Counted from the first letter of the stretch, positions 1-9,419 are shown. The stretch is 23,212 nucleotides of DNA from Syntrophaceae bacterium UBA2251 (GCA_002347815.1 DDXV01000006.1:2362-25573), one strand, 5' to 3'. A program made the numbers and translations. The notes: generated by a model not told the origin, from the letters alone.

Positions 1-558
1 GGGATCGAGGAGGGGGGGCATCCCCTGAACGATGACGTGACGACCATGATCCTGACCCCGCGCATCGTCGAAACCGTCAAGATCCCCGTCGTGACCGTAG
101 GCGGCGTCGCCGACGGACGCACCCTGGCGGCGGCGATGGTCCTGGGCGCCTCGGGCGTGATGATGGCGAGCCGTTTCGTCGCGACGAAGGAGTGCGAGGT
201 TCACGACAACATCAAGCAGGAGCTCATCCGGCGCCAGGAATTCGAAACAATGCTCTTCTGCAAGTCCATCGGTCTTCAAGGTCGAGGACTCAAGAGCAGG
301 GTCCTCGATGAGGTTACCGCCATCGAAGAACACGGCGGCGGGCTTGAGGAACTCATTCCATTGATATCCGGCCAGCGGATCAAGGAAGCTTGGGAGACGG
401 GCAACGTGGATGACGCCCCCCTGATGGTGGGGCAGTCCATCGGACTCATCCGGGACGTCCCAAGCTGTCGGGAACTGCTCGAACGGATGGCGCAAGAGGC
501 CCGCGAACACCTGGACCGGGTCAACAAGATGATTTATGGTTCTGGGAATCTCAGGTAG
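1..558 (+). CDS. Nitronate monooxygenase / FabK-like flavoprotein, 3' part only
   Basis: The reading frame is open from base 1, so the true start lies outside the window; 185 residues are visible. The family (2-nitropropane dioxygenase, nitronate monooxygenase, FabK-type enoyl-ACP reductase) consists of FMN-binding TIM barrels. The visible part starts in the segment GIEEGGHPLNDDVTTM, followed by IPVVTVGGVADGR and LGASGVMMASRF, which form the FMN-phosphate-binding end of the barrel in this family. The C-terminal ~90 residues (KSRVLDEV, GNVDDAPLMVGQSIG) match the usual tail of the anaerobe-type members. The gene ends at TAG 556-558 and converges with the minus-strand eptA-like gene. Whether it oxidises nitronates or reduces enoyl-ACP cannot be decided from this fragment. 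The family call is firm; the substrate is unknown. Confidence 0.88.
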   Translation, partial: GIEEGGHPLNDDVTTMILTPRIVETVKIPVVTVGGVADGRTLAAAMVLGASGVMMASRFVATKECEVHDNIKQELIRRQEFETMLFCKSIGLQGRGLKSRVLDEVTAIEEHGGGLEELIPLISGQRIKEAWETGNVDDAPLMVGQSIGLIRDVPSCRELLERMAQEAREHLDRVNKMIYGSGNLR

Positions 559-619
559 GATGTCAGACTCGGCGTGAGCTGGGGCATCACGACAAAGCAC
601 CCTCGCGCCGAAGCGGCCG

Positions 620-648
620 CCTGACCCCCGCCGCCCGTCGGCGTCAGG
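620..648 (+). terminator. Weak hairpin between convergent genes
   Basis: The 145-bp gap 559-703 separates two convergent genes. It holds an interrupted inverted repeat, CCTGAC (620-625) with GTCAGG (643-648), plus GCCG/CGGC inside. No T-run follows on either strand, so it is at best a weak or Rho-assisted terminator. Nothing else was recognised in the gap. Confidence 0.25.
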
Positions 649-703
649 AGACAACCGGCTTACCAGAGATGTTCAGGATGAAACAGACCGATGTGAGGGT
701 ATG

Positions 704-2284
704 TTAATTCGCATTTAGAATATCTTTTTTCTTGTCATAGACGGTCGTATCCACTTCCATCAGCCCCAGTAACGTATGAAAAAGATTTTCGTGTGAATAT
801 TCCTTGCCGATCCTGTTCTTCAGCCATTTTTTCTGCGCCTGGAAATCGTCCCCAAGCCAGAGGATCGCGGCAACACGCTTCTGCACGTCCGGTGCGATAA
901 AATAGGGAATGCCGTGGAGATACACCCCTTTTTCGCCCAGCGACTCGCCGTGATCGCTGATGTAGATCATGGCCGTTTCAAACCGGCGGTCATTGCGCTT
1001 GAGCAGTCCGATGGTTTTGGACAGGAAGTAATCCGTATACAGGATGGTGTTGTCGTAGGCATTGTTGATCGCTTCACGGGAGCATTCATCGAACTGATTC
1101 GTCCGGCAGGTCGGCCTGAATTTCTCGAACGACTTCGGATAGCGCTTGTAGTAGGCTGGGCCGTGATTGCCCATCTGATGCAGGACAATCAGGATGTCTC
1201 CCTGGTGTTGCCCATCGATATACGACTGCAGCCCTTCCAACATGCCTTCGTCCCGGCACTCGACATCGCAGATCGGATTCCGCTCGGGCTTCCGGTAATC
1301 TTCGTACTGAACCCGCAGGGCCACGCCCTTCGAGTCGGAGTTGTTTTCCCGCCAAAGGACGCTGATGCCGGCGTGGCGCAGCACGTCGAGCACATTCTCC
1401 GTCGCTCCCCCTTTTTTCTCGCTGTAACTGTTCCGGGCGTACATCGAAAACATGCAGGGCACGGAAATCTCCGTCGAGGTTCCGCAGGCCTGGACATTCG
1501 TCAGGCTGATCACATCCTCTTTCTTGAGCAGGGGATTGGTCTCGCGCGGATAGCCGTTGAGAGAGAACCGGTCGGCACGCGCGGCCTCTCCGACGACCAC
1601 GATGATCAGTTCCCGGTCCGTATCGGTCGGCGGGATCTTGGCATCTTGGCCGATGTGCCGGAGTGCAATGGACCGGCCTTTAAATTCTCTGTTGACATAT
1701 TGCCCCAGGGAATAGAGCACGTAGGTCGGATTTGTCCGATAGCGCAGGGGTTTATGCTCCCGAAGGAAGGATGTGTAGAATTTGCTGAAGACAAAAACGG
1801 AAAGCAGGATGACCGCCAGGGACAGTGCGACGATTTTTACGCGGGAGATCAGCTCCGTTTTCCATGGGCCGTGTTTCACCTCGACCCGATAAACCCACAG
1901 GGACGGCAGCACGCCCAGAAAAAGGACGTACAAAACCATTTTGACGCTGAAGAGTTCGACGGCCTCCTGAAGATTCGTCGCAAAGACATTCCGGATCATC
2001 GTATGATCGATGACCGCGTTGTAGTTGTTCATGAAGTAGCTGGCAATCGCTGCAACCAGCAAGAGGAGGATCAGGATGGGTTTGAGTGTATAATGGGAGG
2101 ACACCAGGGTCAGCAGGATGACGATGACGCTCGTCAAAACCAGCGCGAGCGATGCCAGGAATCCGATGTTCTTGAGGGAAACGGGATAAACCTCTAATAC
2201 ATTTCGGAAAAAAGCAAGATGGTCAAAGAGGACGAAAAAGACGGCGGCCCCGACAATGAGACCTGCGGTTGAAATTAGTTTCAA
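704..2284 (-). CDS. eptA: Lipid A phosphoethanolamine transferase (EptA/MCR family)
   Basis: This 526-residue inner-membrane protein is the usual family length. It should transfer phosphoethanolamine from phosphatidylethanolamine to lipid A or another envelope glycolipid, with its catalytic domain in the periplasm. About five hydrophobic segments lie in residues 8-170 (near 8-28, 41-62, 69-86, 112-132 and 150-170). The sulfatase-fold domain starts near 225 with VVVGEAARADRFSLNGY. Zinc/catalytic residues are visible: E233, nucleophile T271 in ACGTSTEISVPCMFS, D444-H445 in SDHGESLGE and H457 in YLHG. Six cysteines (267, 277, 339, 343, 393, 401) fit the three disulfides known in EptA. The start is TTG at 2284, with AAGGTGG upstream; no in-frame ATG precedes M86. 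It lies 24 bp downstream of the methyltransferase-like gene, so probably one transcript. Its acceptor lipid is inferred from the family. Confidence 0.92.
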   Translation of the reverse strand: MKLISTAGLIVGAAVFFVLFDHLAFFRNVLEVYPVSLKNIGFLASLALVLTSVIVILLTLVSSHYTLKPILILLLLVAAIASYFMNNYNAVIDHTMIRNVFATNLQEAVELFSVKMVLYVLFLGVLPSLWVYRVEVKHGPWKTELISRVKIVALSLAVILLSVFVFSKFYTSFLREHKPLRYRTNPTYVLYSLGQYVNREFKGRSIALRHIGQDAKIPPTDTDRELIIVVVGEAARADRFSLNGYPRETNPLLKKEDVISLTNVQACGTSTEISVPCMFSMYARNSYSEKKGGATENVLDVLRHAGISVLWRENNSDSKGVALRVQYEDYRKPERNPICDVECRDEGMLEGLQSYIDGQHQGDILIVLHQMGNHGPAYYKRYPKSFEKFRPTCRTNQFDECSREAINNAYDNTILYTDYFLSKTIGLLKRNDRRFETAMIYISDHGESLGEKGVYLHGIPYFIAPDVQKRVAAILWLGDDFQAQKKWLKNRIGKEYSHENLFHTLLGLMEVDTTVYDKKKDILNAN

Positions 2285-2308
2285 AGGGGTCCCACCTTGC
2301 GGCCTCGT

Positions 2309-3049
2309 CTACGGACGCCCCGCGACATTCAACAGATTGGTTTTCTTCATTGTTCTCAGGCCAAGGTAAATGATCAATCCCGAGAAGAAAATGATCTTCC
2401 AGGCCGTGTCGAATTCAAAAATTCTTTTCACAAAATAATCTCCGATGATTTCTAAAAATGTGAAAATGGCGATGACGGCAAAGAACCCCGTATGTTCCCT
2501 TTTCAGGGCGGTACGGAAAGAAAATGGAAGCGCTGGTTTCCGCCAGCCATTGAATTTAGGGAAAAAAGCAGGGGTTTTCTCCGCCCATTCAAGGTAACGA
2601 TGCCCATACTGGTGACGCAGGAACTCCTCTTCCGCAAAGATGATCCTCTCATAGTAGATCCCGAAGATCAGGATGACAATCAGGCTGAACCACCAAAGTC
2701 TTACGAACAGGGAAATGCCAAGCCAGATAATGAAGTTGCCAAGATAAAGAGGATTTCTTACGAGAGAGTACATCCCTGTCGTATTCAAATCTTCCGCAAC
2801 CTGCCCTTTGGTATTGCGGCCTGATGTCCCCTTGGGAATGAAGCCTACGGTCAGCGCCCGCAGAACGATGCCCAACATGGACACAAAGAGGCAAAATATT
2901 TCCCATAGATAATCCAACCTATGACTGCCAAAAGGGTATTTAAAGTCACGAAAAGCGATAAGAAACAGGGCAATCAAAAATAACGGCAAGTAACTCCTCC
3001 ATCGGAAGAGCCATTGACCCGTTCTTTCAAACTCTTCTTTCAGCGGCAT
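2309..3049 (-). CDS. Isoprenylcysteine carboxyl methyltransferase-like membrane protein
   Basis: This 246-residue polytopic membrane protein belongs to the ICMT/phospholipid-methyltransferase superfamily, whose members methylate lipids or prenylated cysteine using S-adenosylmethionine. Hydrophobic segments lie near 20-34, 48-70, 103-135, 188-203 and 217-231. The diagnostic cofactor-binding stretch is present: GMYSLVRNPLYLGN (92-105), then the conserved acidic/aromatic block EEEFLRHQYGHRYLEW (140-155). The ~75-residue tail with two extra hydrophobic segments goes beyond the minimal domain. ATG at 3049 has AAAGGAA eight bases upstream. It is the first gene of a pair with the EptA-like enzyme, which suggests an envelope-lipid role, but the substrate is unknown. 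Base composition is more AT-rich than in the nitrogen genes further along. Confidence 0.8.
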   Translation of the reverse strand: MPLKEEFERTGQWLFRWRSYLPLFLIALFLIAFRDFKYPFGSHRLDYLWEIFCLFVSMLGIVLRALTVGFIPKGTSGRNTKGQVAEDLNTTGMYSLVRNPLYLGNFIIWLGISLFVRLWWFSLIVILIFGIYYERIIFAEEEFLRHQYGHRYLEWAEKTPAFFPKFNGWRKPALPFSFRTALKREHTGFFAVIAIFTFLEIIGDYFVKRIFEFDTAWKIIFFSGLIIYLGLRTMKKTNLLNVAGRP

Positions 3050-3109
3050 TTCTGTATTCCTTTGATGTCAGAGATTCGTGCCCGCGTCCGATTAGTCCGG
3101 TTGGCATAA

Positions 3110-3126
3110 TGCATAATTGGTGCCAG
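3110..3126 (-). promoter_or_regulatory. Candidate sigma-54 (-24/-12) promoter for the lipid-modification pair
   Basis: On the minus strand the 17-mer CTGGCACCAATTATGCA matches YTGGCACGRNNNTTGCW at all but two defined positions. GG and GC have the required spacing. The predicted start would be near 3099, giving a ~50-nt leader to the ATG at 3049. This was found by eye; one such match can arise by chance in AT-rich DNA. Confidence 0.45.
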
Positions 3127-3272
3127 TGTCATGAATATTGCGTAACTTGCTGATCATGTAAGGAATTTCTATTATTGAAAAGTTTTCTGGGAATGACACT
3201 TTTGTCGCGTCAAGTGTGCGCCATTGATGTTTCGATGCGATATTGGTATCTTAGATAAAACAACGGTGATGG

Positions 3273-3298
3273 GGGAATCGACATTATTGTCGATTCCC
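3273..3298 (-). terminator. Perfect 11-bp hairpin downstream of the ferritin-like gene
   Basis: Arms GGGAATCGACA (3273-3283) and TGTCGATTCCC (3288-3298) are perfectly complementary around a TTAT loop, 32 bases past the stop codon of the minus-strand ferritin-like gene. The minus strand then reads CCATCACCGTTGTTTTATC, so the T-run is displaced by about 12 bases. It is plausibly a terminator or 3'-end stabiliser. The remainder of the 281-bp gap 3050-3330 is AT-rich and holds the sigma-54-like promoter but no gene that I can support. Confidence 0.5.
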
Positions 3299-3330
3299 GG
3301 CTGCATTTCCCGGATGCCCCGCTCTCCCGT

Positions 3331-3786
3331 CTACCAGGCCTCGGGAAAGGCCATGTTGGTATAGATGTCCTCGAGCCGGCTCTTGTGCCCGCGTTCCATG
3401 GCGGCAAGCTGAAGGAAAACATCCTTCTGTGCTGCGTCGGCGCTCGCATTGGCCAGCTGGGTATACATCTGCATGGCTTCGAGTTCGTTCTTGATCGAAA
3501 TGACAATCCCTTCGATCGGTTTGAGATCCGCCGTCAGGGGCGGCGTGGGAACCGCATCCGCGATCTTGTAATCCTTCGCTTCCGAAAAATGCATCTTCTC
3601 CGGGGCCTTCGTCAGGAAGCCCTCCAGCAACCGCCTGTGACCCTGCTCGTCTTTGGCCAGGTCGCCGAAAATGGATTTGAGGTTGTTGTCCTTGGCGCGT
3701 TCGGAGACGAGACGGTAAAACTCATACGCCTCGATTTCCCGTTCGATGGCCAGGGAAATGATCTTTTTGTATTCATCCTGTGTCAT
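3331..3786 (-). CDS. Ferritin-like / rubrerythrin-domain di-iron protein
   Basis: This 151-residue protein is the four-helix erythrin domain alone, without the C-terminal rubredoxin zinc/iron ribbon of classical rubrerythrin. The two di-iron half-motifs are visible. The first helix pair has E15-R-E17-I-E19 and EQGH (E47, H50). The second has N-E101-L-E103 and ERGH (E131, H134). Such proteins are soluble and usually act in peroxide reduction or iron handling in anaerobes. With no rubredoxin domain it would need an external electron donor or serve as an iron-binding protein. ATG at 3786 follows AAGGAG at good spacing. It appears to be transcribed alone: a sigma-70 promoter lies at 3907-3935 and a hairpin follows its stop. 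The exact reaction is uncertain. Confidence 0.85.
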   Translation of the reverse strand: MTQDEYKKIISLAIEREIEAYEFYRLVSERAKDNNLKSIFGDLAKDEQGHRRLLEGFLTKAPEKMHFSEAKDYKIADAVPTPPLTADLKPIEGIVISIKNELEAMQMYTQLANASADAAQKDVFLQLAAMERGHKSRLEDIYTNMAFPEAW

Positions 3787-3877
3787 AGTTTTGCACTCCT
3801 TAATCGTCCATTATGGTGTCCGGGGGTTCCCGGCGGGACCCGCCTCGTTCAGCCGCCCGCCTGCATCCGGCTTTGCC

Positions 3878-3897
3878 CGGCTTCACGCTCGAAGCCG
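3878..3897 (-). other. Hairpin in the 5' leader of the ferritin-like gene
   Basis: CGGCTTC (3878-3884) and GAAGCCG (3891-3897) form a perfect 7-bp stem with a 6-nt loop, just downstream of the predicted transcription start. A second GC-rich interrupted inverted repeat, GGGTTCCC with GGGACCC, lies near 3825-3842. Together they make the ~110-nt leader strongly structured. A regulatory role is unproven. Confidence 0.35.
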
Positions 3898-3906
3898 CCC
3901 CAAGGA

Positions 3907-3935
3907 TGTATAACAAAGCGCCCTCTCGATGTCAA
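3907..3935 (-). promoter_or_regulatory. Sigma-70-type promoter of the ferritin-like gene
   Basis: On the minus strand a perfect -35 TTGACA (3935-3930) is followed after exactly 17 bases by TATACA (3912-3907). The predicted start is near 3900, leaving a leader of about 113 nt before the ATG at 3786. This is the best housekeeping-type promoter in the window. Confidence 0.65.
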
Positions 3936-4011
3936 ACCGCCCGGCAGCGCATCCGGCGGCCGCGGGTCTCCGCCGCGAGAGGCGCCGGTCGCGCTCGGGA
4001 CCGGGGAGGGA

Positions 4012-6066
4012 TCAGGCCAGAAGCCGCTTCGCCTCGGCGATGACCCGTTCCGCCGTGATGCCGAACTTCTCGAAGAGGACGGGCGCCGGGGCGCTGGCCC
4101 CGAAGGTGTCCATCCCGACGATGGCGCCCTTCAGTCCCGTGTAGTGCTCCCAGCCGAGGCGGATCCCCGCCTCGACGGCGACCCGCGCCGTGACGCCCGG
4201 CGGCAGGACGGCGTCCCGCCAGGCGGCGGGCTGGCGGTCGAAGAGGTCCCAGGAGGGCAGCGAGACGACCCGCGCCCGGATCCCCTCCGCCGCGAGCGTC
4301 CGTCCCGCCGCAAGGGCGAGCTTCACCTCGGAGCCCGTCCCGATCAGGATCACGTCGGGCTGACCGGCCGACGCCTCCCATAGGACATAGCCGCCCCGGC
4401 GCAACCCGGACGCGGGCGAGAGTTCGGTCCGGTCGAGAACGGGCAGGTTCTGACGGGTGAGGATGAGGGCGGTGGGGCCCCGGCGGTTGAGGAGTGCGAG
4501 CCGCCAGGCCTCGACCGTCTCGGCGGCGTCGGCGGGGCGGATGACCGTCAGGTTGGGCACGGCGCGCAGGGTCATCACGTGCTCCACGGGCTGGTGCGTT
4601 GGGCCGTCCTCCCCCACGCCGATGCTGTCGTGGGTGAAGACGTAGATGACGCCGAGCTCCATGAGCGCGGCCAGGCGGATCGACGGGCGCATGTAGTCGG
4701 CGAAGGTGAAGAAGGTCGAGGCGTAGGGGATCAGGCCGCCGTGGCAGGCAATTCCCCCGGCGATCGCCGCCATCGCGTGCTCGCGCACGCCGAAGTGGAT
4801 GTTGCGGCCCGCGTATCCCCAGACGCCGCCCACCCGGCCCTGAACCCCTTCCGCGGGCAGGTCCGGGCGCTGGAAGTCGCCGCACCCCTTGAGCCAGGTG
4901 ATCACGGACGGGTTCAGATCCGCCGAACCGCCGATGAGTTCCGGCAGCTTCGGGGCCAGGGCCTGGAGCACCGCCTCGGAGGCCTTGCGGGTCGCGACCT
5001 CTTTGGACGGATCGACGAAGGCGGGCAGCGCCGCCCCCCAGTCCGCGGGCAGTTCGCCCGCCTGGGCCCGGAGCAGTTCCGCCGCCGCTTCCGGATAGGC
5101 GGCCCGGTACCGGTCCCAGCGGGCCTGCCAGTCCGCCTGACTGGCCTGGCCTGTGCGAAGCGCGCCTCGGAAGTGTTCCCGGACATCGTCCGGCACGAAA
5201 AAGGGCGGCTCCAGGGGCCAGCCCAGGCGCTCCCGGGCGCCCTTGAGCTCGTCCTCGCCCAGCGGGGCGCCGTGGCAGTCCGCGGTACCCGCCTTGCAGG
5301 GGGCGCCGTAGCCGATCACGGTCCGGACGGCGATGAGCGTCGGGCGCGCGAGATCGGCCTTCGCCTCGGCGAGGGCGCGGTCGACGGCTGCCCAGTCCCC
5401 GCCCTCCTCCACGCGCAGCACCTGCCAGCCGCAGGCGGTGAACCGGCCGGCGATGTCCTCCGTAAACGTCAGGGCCGTCGAGCCGGCGAGCGAAATCCGG
5501 TTGTCGTCGTACAGGCAGATGAGCTTGCCCAGGCCCAGGTGACCGGCCAGGGCGCAGGCCTCCGCGGTGACGCCTTCCATGAGGTCTCCGTCGCCCGCCA
5601 TGACATAGGTGAAATGATCGATGACGGTGTGTTCAGGCCGGTTGTAGACGGCGGCCAGGTGGGCCTCGGCGACCGCCATGCCCACGGCGTGGCTGATCCC
5701 CTGGCCCAGGGGGCCGGTCGTCACCTCGACGCCCGGCACCCGGCCCCGTTCGGGGTGGCCCGGGGTCAGGCTGTCCCACTGCCGGAAATTCTTGAGGTCG
5801 TCGAGGGACAGGGCATAGCCCGTCAGGTGGAGCAGGGCGTACAGGAGCATGGAGGCGTGGCCGGCGGACAGGACGAACCGGTCGCGGTCCATCCAGGCGG
5901 GGTCGGCGGGGTTGTGCTTCAGGTGACGCATCCACAGGGCGTAGGCCGCGGGAGCCGCCCCCAGGGGCATGCCGGGGTGCCCGGACTTCGCCTTCTGGAT
6001 GGCGTCCGCCGCCAGAAAACGGATGGTATTGATGCATGTTTCAATGTGTTGAGGGGTCTCATCCAT
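4012..6066 (-). CDS. tkt: Transketolase
   Basis: This full-length 684-residue thiamine-diphosphate enzyme of the non-oxidative pentose phosphate pathway moves two-carbon ketol units between sugar phosphates in the cytoplasm. The N-terminal domain has the family opening SGHPGMPLGAAP (28-39), SAGHASMLLYALLHLTGY (67-84) and the ThDP/metal motif GDGDLMEGVTAEA (158-170) closing with DDN at 187-189. The middle pyrimidine domain has FGVREHAMAAIAGG, which carries the glutamate that activates ThDP, then TFFTFADYMRPSIRL and HDSIGVGEDGPTHQP. The C-terminal domain ends in GITAERVIAEAKRLLA. ATG at 6066 is preceded by GGAG. It lies downstream of a decayed acyl-CoA synthetase and a strong hairpin, so it probably has its own promoter. 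No lesion was seen. Confidence 0.97.
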   Translation of the reverse strand: MDETPQHIETCINTIRFLAADAIQKAKSGHPGMPLGAAPAAYALWMRHLKHNPADPAWMDRDRFVLSAGHASMLLYALLHLTGYALSLDDLKNFRQWDSLTPGHPERGRVPGVEVTTGPLGQGISHAVGMAVAEAHLAAVYNRPEHTVIDHFTYVMAGDGDLMEGVTAEACALAGHLGLGKLICLYDDNRISLAGSTALTFTEDIAGRFTACGWQVLRVEEGGDWAAVDRALAEAKADLARPTLIAVRTVIGYGAPCKAGTADCHGAPLGEDELKGARERLGWPLEPPFFVPDDVREHFRGALRTGQASQADWQARWDRYRAAYPEAAAELLRAQAGELPADWGAALPAFVDPSKEVATRKASEAVLQALAPKLPELIGGSADLNPSVITWLKGCGDFQRPDLPAEGVQGRVGGVWGYAGRNIHFGVREHAMAAIAGGIACHGGLIPYASTFFTFADYMRPSIRLAALMELGVIYVFTHDSIGVGEDGPTHQPVEHVMTLRAVPNLTVIRPADAAETVEAWRLALLNRRGPTALILTRQNLPVLDRTELSPASGLRRGGYVLWEASAGQPDVILIGTGSEVKLALAAGRTLAAEGIRARVVSLPSWDLFDRQPAAWRDAVLPPGVTARVAVEAGIRLGWEHYTGLKGAIVGMDTFGASAPAPVLFEKFGITAERVIAEAKRLLA

Positions 6067-6112
6067 GTTGCTCGTCTCCGTCGTTGACCGGTGAATTTAA
6101 AGGCCGAGGCAC

Positions 6113-6139
6113 CTTATATCAAGAGGATTTTCAAGACAA
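6113..6139 (-). promoter_or_regulatory. Weak promoter candidate for transketolase
   Basis: In the otherwise GC-rich minus strand a short AT-rich patch reads TTGTCT, 15 bases, TATAAG, with an overlapping GATATA. It sits about 50 bp upstream of the transketolase ATG. The spacer is shorter than ideal, so this is only a candidate. Confidence 0.25.
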
Positions 6140-6159
6140 GGAATTTCCTGGAACAGTCG

Positions 6160-6190
6160 CGGCGCCCGGGCAGGTCGTCCCCGGGCGCCG
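6160..6190 (-). terminator. Strong GC hairpin after the acyl-CoA synthetase pseudogene
   Basis: Arms of 11 bp (6160-6170 and 6180-6190, core GGCGCCCGGG / CCCGGGCGCC) are perfectly complementary around a 9-nt loop, 28 bases past the pseudogene stop. No T-tract follows. It probably ends or protects the upstream transcript and separates it from transketolase. Confidence 0.55.
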
Positions 6191-6217
6191 GATGTTCTTC
6201 AGACAGGGCTGGCGTGC

Positions 6218-7179
6218 CTACATCATCTTCCGCAGTTCGCGCTTGAGGACCTTGCCGGCGCCGCTCGTGGGGAGGGCGTCCATGAACTGGATCACCTTCG
6301 GCACCTTGTACGGGGCGACGTTCTCCTTCAGGAATTTCGTCAGCTTTTCCTTTTCGGACTCGCTCTTGTCGACACCGGGTTTGAGGACGATCGCGATGGC
6401 GACGCGTTCGGATCCTGGACGGGCGGGATCTCCGTCATGCCGTAGAGTTCGATGAAATTCCCCCCCCCGATGATCTTTTCCAGCTCCGCGATGTATTCGG
6501 CAGGGAACGGCGCCGCGGCGCTCAGGCAGAAGTTGAGATTGCTCAGATCCAGCGCCTTGAATTCCGGCACCTTCAGGAGCTCGAAGAACACCGTCGGTAC
6601 ATTGAACTTCAGCACGGTCTTGCCGGGCAGGGGCCGGATCGGCGCGGTGGGGATCTTCTTCAGGAGTTTCCCCAACACCCGTTTCACGCCGGGAAGAAAG
6701 TCGGCGATCTCAGCGACGATGACGGTGGAGAACGGCGTCTTGCCGGCGACTTCCGCGACCTTCTCGACCTTCTCGAACAGGACATCGGCCGTCATGACCA
6801 CCTTCGCCCTGGAGTCGGTCAACTGGTGCTCCATCTCGTGGGGGGTGAGCAGCGGGCTCAGGCCGGTCGAGACACAGCCCGCCTTCTGCACGGCGATCAG
6901 GCCGAGATAGTGGGCCGGGATGTTGGGCATGTGCATGCCCACGACGTCGTCCGGCTTCAGGCCGAGCTTGAGCAGGCACTGGGCCAGCTGGTTCGACAGG
7001 AGATCGAGATCCCGAAACGTGAGCTTTTCCCCCATGTAGTGGAGCGCCGTTTTGTCCGGGAACGCCTCGACCGCCTCCCGGAACTTCTCCGCGAAGGTCT
7101 TGTCTTCGTACTTCAGCGCCGCAGGAACATTCTTGTCGTAGTTCTTGAGCTATGGCTTTTCCGCGTAGACGTCACTCAT
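6218..7179 (-). pseudogene. Long-chain acyl-CoA synthetase (AMP-binding family), broken by a stop and two deletions
   Basis: The intact family is ~550 residues; this remnant spans 962 bp. The start is sound: AAGGAGGG, then ATG at 7179 reading MSDVYAEKP. The tenth codon is TAG (7152-7150) where relatives usually have Trp, followed in frame by LKNYDKNVP. The frame continues through MGEKLTFRDLD, DVVGMHMPNIPAHYLG and PLPGKTVLKF, then jumps at about 6601-6610 to NVPTVFFELLKVPEFKALDL. The usual P-loop TSGTTGxPKG region (~90 residues) is missing. It continues to the conserved ELYGMTE. Near 6425-6440 a second deletion and a frameshift remove most of the following domain. The C-terminus resumes in another frame as RPGSERVAIAIVLKPG, TSGAGKVLKREL and stop TAG at 6218. 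No active adenylating enzyme can be made. Family intact lengths are from general knowledge. Confidence 0.9.
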
Positions 7180-7777
7180 AGATACCCTCCTTTTTAAGGT
7201 TGATGGCGTCGTTGTGGGGCATGAAGACCCTCTTCCGGTCCACTCGGGCGGGTGGCGCGGCGATCGGGTCCCGGGTCACGCTTGGCGAAGATCGCGAACG
7301 GGGTGAGAAAGAGCGTCCGGCAGCCCCTGATCGCCGGAAAGTCGTCTCGGGCGCGAAACCGGGGCGCGGGGGTGAAGCGTGTTCGTCTATGGCATCGCGC
7401 CCCCGTGCAGGGGCGCTTAACGATGAAGCGATGCAGAATTTCGGGTGGACGGCAACCGCTGACATCGGTTGTCGTCACGGTCTTGGGTGTCCCACCGGGA
7501 ACGGTCGGGGCCGGCGGAACGGGTTGGGTGTTTGGTTGGAACCTCGAGAATCACGGCGCGTGTGTCCACACTGGCGCGCGTGATCCTTACTAATGGATTT
7601 TTCGCCCGGATGTCAAGACAAAAGGTGGCAAAACTGGAACAATCCCCTGTTGCAATTTTGTATCACATCATGATAGGAAACAACTCGAAGTGAGCTTCGC
7701 AATCCCTGTCCTGATCGCCGGGGGCGGAAGGGACGGAACAGGGTGCACGACTGGATGCATTTTTCAGGGATGGACGC
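7180..7777. other. 598-bp divergent intergenic region
   Basis: This gap lies between the minus-strand pseudogene and the plus-strand activator gene. It holds only short overlapping open frames on both strands, with low-complexity basic translations and no recognisable domain. The part from about 7610 to 7700 is locally AT-rich and contains a dyad (7629-7660). TGCACGACTGGATGCA at 7744-7759 faintly resembles an NtrC-type half-site pair. No convincing -24/-12 or -35/-10 promoter for the activator gene was found by eye. Confidence 0.5.
7629..7660. promoter_or_regulatory. 32-bp dyad upstream of the NifA-like gene
   Basis: CAAAACTGGAACA (7629-7641) and TGTTGCAATTTTG (7648-7660) are inverted repeats of 13 bp with two mismatches around a 6-base centre. 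It lies ~118-149 bp upstream of the activator start, in an AT-rich patch. It could be an operator or activator-binding site for the regulator's own gene. The binding protein is unknown. Confidence 0.35.
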
Positions 7778-9376
<1,599 letters not shown>

Positions 9377-9419
9377 GGGCGGGGCGGCGGCCCCGGGGAA
9401 GACCCGCTCCGGAAACGCT

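Noticed and set aside
914..2197. A 427-codon plus-strand open frame opposite the phosphoethanolamine transferase
   Set aside because: The minus-strand EptA reading has all catalytic residues. The plus-strand translation shows no family features.
3985..4004. CCGGTC/GACCGG hairpin after the transketolase stop as an intrinsic terminator
   Set aside because: The stem is only 6 bp in very GC-rich DNA and no T-run follows on the minus strand.
7150..7152. TAG read as pyrrolysine in the acyl-CoA synthetase
   Set aside because: The gene also carries two internal deletions and a frameshift, so it is simply broken; relatives have Trp here and pyrrolysine is not known in this family.
7200..7583. Short open frames on both strands in the gap before the activator gene
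   Set aside because: The translations are basic and low-complexity, show no recognisable domain, and overlap each other. Nothing supports a real gene.
7744..7759. TGCACGACTGGATGCA as an NtrC binding site
   Set aside because: Only the outer TGCA halves match and the spacing is off by one base. It also lies within 20 bp of the start codon.
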